Shown one piece after another: positions 1 through 5,606 of a DNA stretch of 12,866 bases. The first letter of the stretch is position 1, and the number at the start of each line of letters is the position of its first letter. Origin of the DNA: Candidatus Krumholzibacteriia bacterium (GTDB taxonomy: Bacteria; Krumholzibacteriota; Krumholzibacteriia; LZORAL124-64-63); the NCBI GenBank assembly GCA_014859985.1, contig JACZKN010000500.1, positions 1 to 12,866 of the forward strand, read 5' to 3'. The position numbers and the translations under genes are program-made. The notes beneath the pieces were generated by a model, which ran no database searches, was not told where the DNA came from, and was given only the letters and a program-made list of their open reading frames with translations.

Positions 1-445
1 GCGCGGGCTCGACCGTCGGCTTGTCCGCGGCCAGGTCCACGATCTCGTCGTGGCGGTCGTCCCGCGGCGCGAGATCACGGCCGTCGGGGGCGAAGGCCGA
101 CCAGATCCAGGCGTCGCTGCCGTCGGCGAAGTAGCCCAGGATGATGCCCTCGCGCAGGTAGCCCCGCCGCACCCAGCTCGGTTCGTCGCCGGGCAGACCG
201 TAGACGATCAGCTTGGTGTAGGGGCGCCCGGGGCCGTCCAGCCCGTCCTTCCAGAAGCGGATCTCCGGATTGCGCAGGTCCTCGGCGCCGATGCGGTACA
301 GCTTCAGGCGCCGGTTGTGGGGGTCGAAGACCAGGTCGCGCTCGCTGCCGTCGGCCAAGGGCCAGCGGCAGGCGCGGGGCGTGCGCGCGAGCTCGCAGTC
401 CCGGCCCAGGCAGTCGCGCAGCACCGGCCTCACGTCGGTCGGCAT
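1..445 (-). CDS. ablB: Beta-lysine N-acetyltransferase, N-terminal part (runs off the window)
   Basis: The gene begins at the ATG at 443-445 and stays open for 148 codons to the window edge, so only the N-terminal half is visible. AblB acetylates the epsilon-amino group of beta-lysine to give the compatible solute N-epsilon-acetyl-beta-lysine in the cytoplasm. Seen: the stretch around residues 43-118, with YTKL near 76-79 and GYFADGSDAW near 104-113, matches the pre-GNAT region of AblB proteins, where an Y-T-K-I segment is followed by a G-F-F-x-G-x-D-A motif. The acetyl-CoA-binding GNAT fold itself lies outside the window. An AAGGAG Shine-Dalgarno sequence lies 6 nt before the start, and the gap to the upstream aminomutase is 13 nt, which fits co-translation in one operon. 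Odd: the first 30 residues contain three cysteines (12, 17, 26) that I do not recognise as a family feature. The call rests on partial similarity plus the aminomutase neighbour. Confidence 0.8.
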   Translation of the reverse strand, partial: MPTDVRPVLRDCLGRDCELARTPRACRWPLADGSERDLVFDPHNRRLKLYRIGAEDLRNPEIRFWKDGLDGPGRPYTKLIVYGLPGDEPSWVRRGYLREGIILGYFADGSDAWIWSAFAPDGRDLAPRDDRHDEIVDLAADKPTVEPA

Positions 446-458
446 GATGGTCTCCTTC

Positions 459-1946
459 TCAGGCTGTGGCCACCCGTCGGCCCGGGAGCCCGGCCGCCAG
501 CAGGGCTTCCTTGACGATGCGCGCGTGCTCGGCCGGCCGGGCCCAGCGCTCCCGGCCCGCGTCCGGCAGCAGGCCGATGGGATCGAAGTAGAGGTAGGCC
601 TTGTCCGGGTCCACGGCGGGGCTGCGGTAGACGCTCACCCCGGTGATCTCGTCGTAGAATTCGAAGCTGTGCAGGTCGCGCTTGCCGCCGCCGCCGGGCA
701 CGTCGGTCACGAAGGTGGGCGTGTTGAAGCCGGCGGTGACGCCGCGCACCCGGCGCTCGATCTCCATGGAATCCTCAAGGCGGGTGCGCAGCTCCTCGAC
801 CCCCTTGACCATGTCGTGCTGGTACACGTAGTAGGGCTGCACGTTCATCCAGGAGAGCTGGCGCACCAGGTTGGCCATCCGGTCGGCGTCGTCGTTCACG
901 CCGCGGATCAGCACGCTCTGGTTGCGCACCGTCACGCCCCGGCGGAAGAGCAGGTCCATCGCCTCGCGGCTGATGGCGGTGATCTCCTCCATGCAGTTGA
1001 AGTGGGTGTGCAGGCACACCTCCTTGCCCCGGGCGCGCCCCGCGTCCACCAGCGCGCACAGGGTGTCGGTCCAGGCGGTGTCCGTCAGGATCTTCATGGG
1101 CATGACCGCCGGACCCTTGGTGGCGATGCGCACGCGGCGGATGTGGGGGATGTCCAGTAGCACCGTCAGGATCTCGCGCAGGCGGCGGGCCGGCAACATG
1201 TAGGCGTCGCCGCCGGAGACCACCACGTCCTCGATCTCCGGACGCGCGGCCAGGTAGGCGAAAGCCGCCTGCCAGCGCCGGTCGGCGGGCTTGTAGCCGT
1301 CCTTGGCCACGGTGCCGGTGCTGCCGCCGACGGCGTAGCTGCGGGTGCAGAAGCGGCAGTAGACCGGGCACACGTCCAGGGGCAGGAAGAGGGCCTTGTC
1401 CGGGTAGCGGTGCACCAGGCCGGGGGTGGGCGAGTCCTCCTGCTCGTGCAGCGAGTCCAGGGCCAGGCGCGGGTGGTCCGGGCGCCGGGTGGAGGCCACG
1501 GGCAGGAACTGGATGCGGATGGGGTCGCCGTAGGGATCGTCCCAGTCGATCAGCCCCAGCAGGTAAGGGGTGACGCGCACGTTCATGGGGGCCTCGGCCA
1601 GCCCGCGCTCCACGTCGGCCAGGAAGGCCTCGTCCACCAGGGGGCCCACCAGCTCGCGCAGCTCTGCGGCGCCGGTGACGCCGTGCCGCAGCTGGAAGGA
1701 GGTCTGCAGGAAGGTCCCGCGGTCCACGTCGGCGAAGGCGGGGATGCGCTGCCAGAACGGGGTGTCGTCGAAGTCGCGGTGCACCAGGTCGTCCTCGTCC
1801 ACCGCCTCCTTCGTCGGCGCGGGAATCGGCACGTCCGCCAGGGGCTGCAGGGCGGGGCGCCCGGCCACGGCCTCGGGCAGGTCGGCGATGGTGCGGGGTT
1901 CGTCGGTCTCCTGGTGCTGCGCCAGCGCGCGGTCGGGGTTCGTCAT
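459..1946 (-). CDS. ablA/kamA: Lysine 2,3-aminomutase (radical SAM, PLP-dependent)
   Basis: This 495-residue radical SAM enzyme is predicted to interconvert L-lysine and L-beta-lysine using a [4Fe-4S] cluster, S-adenosylmethionine and PLP. Seen: the cluster motif C-x3-C-x2-C (Cys193, Cys197, Cys200 in CPVYCRFCTR), SGGD at 244-247, NQSVLIRGVND at 342-352, and PGGGGK at 417-422, whose Lys422 is the expected PLP Schiff-base lysine. Asp378, in YQHDM, falls where the family has an Asp before the FRT segment; the segment then reads VKGVEELRT, so it is divergent. It is longer than the roughly 416-residue clostridial enzyme, mainly through the N-terminal extension. The ATG at 1944-1946 is chosen because it overlaps the regulator's stop as ATGA and has AGAAGGA upstream; the open frame extends further upstream but only as a shadow of the regulator. 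Glutamate 2,3-aminomutase or EpmB are less likely because ablB follows directly. Confidence 0.92.
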   Translation of the reverse strand: MTNPDRALAQHQETDEPRTIADLPEAVAGRPALQPLADVPIPAPTKEAVDEDDLVHRDFDDTPFWQRIPAFADVDRGTFLQTSFQLRHGVTGAAELRELVGPLVDEAFLADVERGLAEAPMNVRVTPYLLGLIDWDDPYGDPIRIQFLPVASTRRPDHPRLALDSLHEQEDSPTPGLVHRYPDKALFLPLDVCPVYCRFCTRSYAVGGSTGTVAKDGYKPADRRWQAAFAYLAARPEIEDVVVSGGDAYMLPARRLREILTVLLDIPHIRRVRIATKGPAVMPMKILTDTAWTDTLCALVDAGRARGKEVCLHTHFNCMEEITAISREAMDLLFRRGVTVRNQSVLIRGVNDDADRMANLVRQLSWMNVQPYYVYQHDMVKGVEELRTRLEDSMEIERRVRGVTAGFNTPTFVTDVPGGGGKRDLHSFEFYDEITGVSVYRSPAVDPDKAYLYFDPIGLLPDAGRERWARPAEHARIVKEALLAAGLPGRRVATA

Positions 1947-2476
1947 GGTTCCTTCTCCGGGATCGGCGACGGGAATTCCCTCCCGCCGGCGTGGGTGTCG
2001 ATGATGGGGCCGGCTTCGAGCAGGGGCGCCACGTCCCGGCGCGGCATCTCCAGCAGGTCGACGATGCGCTCGAGGGACTGGGCGATCGCCAGCTGTTCCT
2101 GCTCGGGCAGGGCCCGCAGGCCGGTCGCCAGCCGGTCCTGCAGCAGGGAGGGGGCGCCGGCCAGGACGGCCTCGCCGGTGGCGGTGATGCGCACCAGCAC
2201 GATGCGCCGGTCGTGCCCGCTGCGCTCCCGCAGGATCCAACCCTTGCCCTCGAGGCGGTCGAGGATCCCCACGGTGGTGCTGCTGCTGACGTGGATGAGC
2301 TTGGCCAGGGCGGAGGTGGTCAGCGGGCCGTCTTCGTGCAGCGTCTGCAGGCACAGCAGCTGCGGACCGGTGATCATGAACTCGGCCGCCAGCTGCCGCG
2401 AGTGGATGTCCACCGCGCGCATGATGCGGCGCAGGGAGCGGAAGATCCACAGATCGAACGACGAATGCTCTACCAT
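1943..2476 (-). CDS. MarR-family winged-helix transcriptional regulator
   Basis: A 177-residue MarR-type repressor or activator, normally a dimer that binds a palindrome of about 18-20 bp. Seen: an N-terminal dimerisation helix, then a winged helix-turn-helix with the recognition helix near residues 62-76 (VSSSTTVGILDRLE) and a wing carrying the typical GHDRR at 87-91 followed by a beta strand, then C-terminal dimerisation helices to about 145. About 30 extra residues at the C-terminus are outside the usual fold. The start is the ATG at 2474-2476. Its TGA overlaps the aminomutase ATG, so the two are translationally coupled. It lies first in the beta-lysine operon, immediately downstream of a strong promoter with operator-like repeats, which suggests autoregulation and control of beta-lysine synthesis. 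The ligand is unknown; salt, lysine or a beta-lysine derivative are guesses. Confidence 0.88.
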   Translation of the reverse strand: MVEHSSFDLWIFRSLRRIMRAVDIHSRQLAAEFMITGPQLLCLQTLHEDGPLTTSALAKLIHVSSSTTVGILDRLEGKGWILRERSGHDRRIVLVRITATGEAVLAGAPSLLQDRLATGLRALPEQEQLAIAQSLERIVDLLEMPRRDVAPLLEAGPIIDTHAGGREFPSPIPEKEP

Positions 2477-2498
2477 GGGGGAATCGTCCTTGCCGGTA

Positions 2499-2531
2499 AA
2501 TCGTTTGACTACGAATGATTGCGGTACGAAT
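2499..2531. promoter_or_regulatory. Operator-like repeats at the divergent control region
   Basis: Two direct copies of TACGAAT (2510-2516 and 2525-2531) lie 15 bp apart. The first is also the right arm of an imperfect 18-bp inverted repeat, AATCGT (2499-2504), 6-bp spacer, ACGAAT (2511-2516), with one mismatch. The distal copy overlaps the -10 box and the inverted repeat falls just after the predicted start site. Size and position suit autoregulation by the adjacent MarR protein. The repeats are seen; the binding is inferred. Confidence 0.5.
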
Positions 2532-2557
2532 TATAGACATGATCGGCGCCGTGTCAA
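2530..2557 (-). promoter_or_regulatory. Sigma70-type promoter of the marR-ablA-ablB operon
   Basis: Read on the minus strand, a perfect -35 TTGACA (2552-2557) and a perfect -10 TATAAT (2530-2535) are separated by 16 bp. Transcription would begin near 2523, giving a leader of about 46 nt before the regulator ATG. Both hexamers match the E. coli consensus exactly, which is striking in DNA this GC-rich. That the host uses this consensus is inference. Confidence 0.75.
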
Positions 2558-2582
2558 CCCCCGATCCCGGGCCGCCAGCGTT

Positions 2583-2587
2583 GGAGG
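2583..2587 (+). promoter_or_regulatory. Shine-Dalgarno sequence that fixes a TTG start
   Basis: GGAGG lies 7 nt before the TTG at 2595, ideal spacing, and no ATG or GTG in this frame is better placed. It decides the start of the YitT-family gene. Confidence 0.75.
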
Positions 2588-2594
2588 AACCGCT

Positions 2595-3461
2595 TTGTCG
2601 TTGTGGAAAAAGAAGTTAGGCCTAAGGTGGTGGCTGGAATACACTTCCATCATTGTCGGCGCGGCCGTCTGCGGGGCCGCCATCGCCCTGCTGCTTGAGC
2701 CCAACAAGATCGTCCCCGGGGGGGTGACTGGGCTGTCGATGATCCTGAAGGATCTGCTGGGCCTGCCCATGGGCGTGGTGCTGGTGGCCCTGAACGTGCC
2801 CCTGGTGGTGTTCGGCTGGCGCTTCCTGGGGGGGGTGCGCCTGCTGGTCCGCACGGTGGTGGGTCTGGTGGTGATGGCCGCGGCCATCGACCTGGTCTCG
2901 GCCCACGCCGAGGTGCTGAGCCGCGACCGGCTGCTGGTGATCTTCTACGGCGGGATGCTCAGCGGCGTGGGCCTGGCCCTGGTCTTCCGCGGGCGCGGCA
3001 CCACCGGCGGGGCCGACATCCTGGGCCGCCTGGCCAACCTCTGGCTGGACGTGCCGGTGGGGCAGGCCATCCTGGCCCTGAACGTCCTGGTGTTCGGCGT
3101 GGCCGCGTTCTACTACGGGTTCGAGGAGGCCGCCGTCGCCCTGATGGTCTCGTTCGTGGCCACCCGCGCCCTGGACGCCGTGCTGCACGGCCTGGTCGCC
3201 ACCCGGGCGGCCCTGGTGGTGACCGAGCGCCCCGACGACGTGAAGGAGACGGTGCGGCGCCACCTGCACCGCAGCGTGACCCTGCTGCCGGCCGAGGGCG
3301 GCTTCAGCGGCCGCCCCAAGACGATCCTCTACGTGGTGGTGGCGCGGGCGGAGGTGGCCCGCCTGAAGCGGCGGGTCACCGAGGCGGACCCCGAGGCGTT
3401 CATGACCATCTACTCGCCGGCCGAGGTGCTGGGCGCCGGGCTGGGCGGCGCGGCCGGCTGA
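2595..3461 (+). CDS. YitT-family multipass membrane protein
   Basis: The 288-residue product has the usual YitT length and layout: an N-terminal membrane domain (DUF161/YitT) and a cytoplasmic C-terminal DUF2179 domain. Seen: hydrophobic segments near residues 17-34, 57-75, 84-103, 112-131, 157-174 and 178-196; the family signatures EPNKIVPGGVTG at 35-46 and RGRGTTGGADILGR at 132-145; and a basic and acidic soluble tail from about 207 with SGRPKTILYVVV at 238-249. The TTG start at 2595 has GGAGG 7 nt upstream; the frame is open far upstream, but that part is antisense to the regulator and aminomutase. The function of YitT proteins is not established; a transporter role is often assumed. It diverges from the beta-lysine operon and shares its 118-bp control region, so a link to osmotic stress is possible but unproven. 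Confidence 0.88.
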   Translation: MSLWKKKLGLRWWLEYTSIIVGAAVCGAAIALLLEPNKIVPGGVTGLSMILKDLLGLPMGVVLVALNVPLVVFGWRFLGGVRLLVRTVVGLVVMAAAIDLVSAHAEVLSRDRLLVIFYGGMLSGVGLALVFRGRGTTGGADILGRLANLWLDVPVGQAILALNVLVFGVAAFYYGFEEAAVALMVSFVATRALDAVLHGLVATRAALVVTERPDDVKETVRRHLHRSVTLLPAEGGFSGRPKTILYVVVARAEVARLKRRVTEADPEAFMTIYSPAEVLGAGLGGAAG

Positions 3462-3475
3462 CCGCCGCGCCGCCC
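3443..3475. terminator. GC-rich hairpin between convergent genes (possible bidirectional terminator)
   Basis: An 11-bp perfect stem (3443-3453 with 3465-3475) encloses an 11-nt loop that contains the stop codon of the YitT gene. It lies exactly between two convergent genes and could serve both strands. No T-tract follows on either side, so it is not a canonical intrinsic terminator. Confidence 0.4.
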
Positions 3476-3488
3476 GGTGCGGCAGCCG

Positions 3489-4334
3489 TCAGCCGACGAA
3501 CTCCAGCGCCTTGACCTCGGGGATCAGCCCGGCGGCGTGGCCGCGGGCCAGCAGCTCGCGGATGGCCGCGCGTCCCGGCTCGCCGTAGTCCAGGGTCCAG
3601 TCGTTGACGTACATCCCCACGAATTCGTCGGCCAGCTCGGTGCCCATGTCCCGGGCCCAGCCCAGGGCGTAGTCCAGGGCCGCCGCGCGGTGCTCCAGCG
3701 AATAGCGGATGGACGCGGTGAGGATGTCGCTGATGGTCTTCATGTGCGCCCCGTGGCGCTTGTGGATGGCGTTGCCGCCCAGGGGCAACGGCCAGTCCCG
3801 GCGGCCGGTGGTCTCCCACCACCAGCGGCCCAGGTTCAGGCACTCCACCAGGCCGGACTGCCGGTAGGTCAGCTGGCCCTCGTGGATGATCAGCCCGGCG
3901 GGGAACTCGCCCGCCGCCACCCTCACGATGATCTCGTCGAAGGGGACCACGACCGCGCGGAAATCGCCGATCGCCAGCCGCAGTTCGAGATAGGCCGAGG
4001 TCATCAGGCCCGGCACCGCGATCTCCAGGCCCGCCAGGTCGGCCGGGGCGATCGCCTCCGGCGCCACCACCATCGGCCCGTAGCCGAAACCCATGCTCGC
4101 GCCCGCCGGCAGCAGCGCATACTTGTCCAGGACATAGGCGTAGGCGTGGATGCTGATGGCGGTGATGTCCAGCTCGCCGCGGGTGGCCCGCTCGTTCAGG
4201 GTCTGGATGTCCTGCAGCACGTGCCTGAAGCGGTACGGTCCGGTGTCCAGCTTGTCCCGGGCCAGGCCGTAGAACATGAAGGCATCGTCGGGGTCGGGGC
4301 TGTGGCCCAGGCTGAGTTCGATGGTCCCGGACAT
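3489..4334 (-). CDS. mqnD: 1,4-dihydroxy-6-naphthoate synthase (futalosine menaquinone pathway)
   Basis: MqnD converts cyclic dehypoxanthinyl futalosine to 1,4-dihydroxy-6-naphthoate in the alternative menaquinone pathway, in the cytoplasm. Seen: 281 residues, the usual length; the N-terminal signature GHSPDPDDAFMFYGL at 10-24; ITAISIHAYAYV at 58-69; the conserved HEGQLTY at 151-157, whose His151 is in the position proposed as catalytic in the family; and PLGGNAIHKR at 184-193. The fold is periplasmic-binding-protein-like but there is no signal peptide, as expected. The ATG at 4332-4334 has GAGGAGG directly upstream. It lies 67 nt behind an exported protein gene on the same strand, and the two share an almost identical leader before the ATG. 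Other mqn genes are not in the window. MqnA is the nearest alternative, but the HSPDPDDAF signature is MqnD-like. Confidence 0.9.
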   Translation of the reverse strand: MSGTIELSLGHSPDPDDAFMFYGLARDKLDTGPYRFRHVLQDIQTLNERATRGELDITAISIHAYAYVLDKYALLPAGASMGFGYGPMVVAPEAIAPADLAGLEIAVPGLMTSAYLELRLAIGDFRAVVVPFDEIIVRVAAGEFPAGLIIHEGQLTYRQSGLVECLNLGRWWWETTGRRDWPLPLGGNAIHKRHGAHMKTISDILTASIRYSLEHRAAALDYALGWARDMGTELADEFVGMYVNDWTLDYGEPGRAAIRELLARGHAAGLIPEVKALEFVG

Positions 4335-4401
4335 GGGTCCTCCTCGGTGGCCGGCCCGGGGCGCGGCCGCACGGGCGACAGGTGGCGGCTTCGGGCCGAA
4401 T

Positions 4402-5460
4402 CTAACCGCGGCGGCGCCGCAGCACCAGCACCAGCAGGATCACGCCCACGACCACCAGGAGGGGCAGGGGCAGGCTGCCGCCCTTGCCGTTGGCGGCGGG
4501 CGCCTCGGCCGCGGCCTCCGGGGCCGGCTCGGCGAACAGATCCTCGGCCGGTCCGGGCTGCGCCCCGCCCGCGCCCAGGCGCACGGTCAGGGTGCGCCCC
4601 GCCTCCAGGGCCGGGCCCTTGAAACGCTTGTGGCCGGTCGGGGCCCCGTCCGGGTCCGGTTCCAACTCCAGGGCGGCCACCTCGGTCCAGTCCGGGGCCA
4701 CCAGCAGGCTCCAGGCGTCGATGGGGCGGTCCGAGCCGATGCCCACCTCGACGCCTTCGCGCCAGGGCAACACGCCGGAGAGGCGGATGCGGTTCAGGCC
4801 CGAGACCAGGGGCACGCCCAGTTCCAGGCGGCCGTCCGTGCGGACGGCGCGCACCGGGGTGGGGTCGAGGGCGCGGTGGTACTCGGCCGCGACGTCCGTC
4901 AGCTCGGTCGGCAGGTCCAGGCCGAAGCTGCCCGGGCTGCCCACCACCGTCGCCTGGGGCCGGGTGTCGTTCAGCACCTGCAGCATCAGCTCCACGTGCA
5001 GCAGGGACTCCTGGCGCCGCAGCACGGCGGTCAGCCCGGAAATGCGCACCCCCGTCCGGTCGGTGGTGGTGTCGAACACGTGCAGCGTCTGCACCGCCGT
5101 GGCCAGGTCGTGGCCCTTGCGGCTGAAGTGGTAGGGCACCCCCTCCTTCCAGAGGGTGACCACGTAGTTGCCGATGTCCTTCAAGGGCACCGCCGCAGCC
5201 AGCACCGACGAACCCTCGGGCGCGATGTCCAGCACGATGTCGTGGCGTTCGGAGATGTACTCGACCGTCAACCGGTCCGCGCTGCCGGGCTGCCCGGTCG
5301 TCGCGTTGACGAGCTCGAAGCGCACGTCGGCGGGTTCGCCCATGGCGATCTGGGCATGGGCCTTGCTGCCTGCGAGGTCGGCGCCGGCGACGCCGGACAG
5401 GAGGGCGGCCGCGCCGAGCAGGCGGGCCGCGGCACGGGGGATTCGGAACGGCCTGGGCAT
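4402..5460 (-). CDS. Exported protein with C-terminal membrane anchor, function unknown
   Basis: I do not recognise this 352-residue protein. Seen: an N-terminal signal peptide with basic residues at 3-13, a hydrophobic core at 14-28 and a likely cleavage after AHA (34-36); a beta-rich extracytoplasmic region from about 40 to 290, starting with a domain that reads like an Ig-like or carboxypeptidase-regulatory-like fold (TTGQPGSADRLTVEY at about 54-68); a low-complexity Ala/Glu/Pro linker around 300-322; and a single C-terminal transmembrane helix ending in RRRRG. The layout implies a periplasm-facing protein held in the inner membrane by its C-terminal helix. The ATG at 5458-5460 has GGGAGGACCC directly before it, nearly the same leader as the downstream mqnD. 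It is the first gene of a probable two-gene operon with mqnD and faces away from the TPR gene. A role in the respiratory membrane is possible but only suggested by the neighbour. Confidence 0.75.
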   Translation of the reverse strand: MPRPFRIPRAAARLLGAAALLSGVAGADLAGSKAHAQIAMGEPADVRFELVNATTGQPGSADRLTVEYISERHDIVLDIAPEGSSVLAAAVPLKDIGNYVVTLWKEGVPYHFSRKGHDLATAVQTLHVFDTTTDRTGVRISGLTAVLRRQESLLHVELMLQVLNDTRPQATVVGSPGSFGLDLPTELTDVAAEYHRALDPTPVRAVRTDGRLELGVPLVSGLNRIRLSGVLPWREGVEVGIGSDRPIDAWSLLVAPDWTEVAALELEPDPDGAPTGHKRFKGPALEAGRTLTVRLGAGGAQPGPAEDLFAEPAPEAAAEAPAANGKGGSLPLPLLVVVGVILLVLVLRRRRG

Positions 5461-5511
5461 GGGTCCTCCCTCGACAAGGGCGGCGCGGCGGCGGCAAGCG
5501 CAGAGCTCGGC

Positions 5512-5540
5512 TTGAGTTGGCAGCGCACTTCGGGTAGATT
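5512..5540 (+). promoter_or_regulatory. Probable sigma70 promoter of the TPR-glycosyltransferase operon
   Basis: TTGAGT (5512-5517) and TAGATT (5535-5540) are spaced by 17 bp, matching 4 of 6 consensus bases each. The predicted start near 5547 gives a leader of about 60 nt that includes the inverted repeat at 5570-5589. Moderate support only. Confidence 0.45.
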
Positions 5541-5569
5541 CCGACAGAGTACAGGCAACTTCCCTGCCA

Positions 5570-5589
5570 GATCAACCGATGGGTTGATC
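5570..5589. repeat. Perfect 8-bp inverted repeat upstream of the TPR gene
   Basis: GATCAACC and GGTTGATC flank a 4-nt loop, GATG. After a single A/C mismatch, the stem continues by 3 bp with GCC (5566-5568) and GGC (5591-5593). It ends 17 nt before the ATG at 5607, between the probable promoter and the ribosome-binding site. It could be a DNA operator or an RNA hairpin in the leader. There is no T-tract, so it is unlikely to be a terminator. Confidence 0.6.
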
Positions 5590-5606
5590 CGGCGGAAAGG
5601 ATCCGG

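Noticed and set aside
459..1946. EpmB (EF-P lysine modification) or glutamate 2,3-aminomutase
   Set aside because: The directly following gene looks like ablB, and no epmA or EF-P gene is present; beta-lysine synthesis explains the pair better, although the substrate is not proven.
2505..2533. Plus-strand promoter TTGACT with a -10 at GAATTA for the YitT gene
   Set aside because: The -35 is good, but the -10 at 17 bp spacing matches poorly and the better A/T words lie too far away; not strong enough to list as a feature.
1947..2540. Upstream extension of the aminomutase frame by nearly 200 codons
   Set aside because: It is Arg/Pro/His-rich, overlaps the well-supported MarR gene completely and lacks family similarity; the ATG at 1944-1946 with its own Shine-Dalgarno and ATGA overlap is the real start.
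1410..2594. Long open frame joined upstream of the YitT gene on the plus strand
   Set aside because: It is antisense to the aminomutase and regulator with low-complexity Gly/Arg/Val translation; the YitT fold starts at the TTG at 2595.
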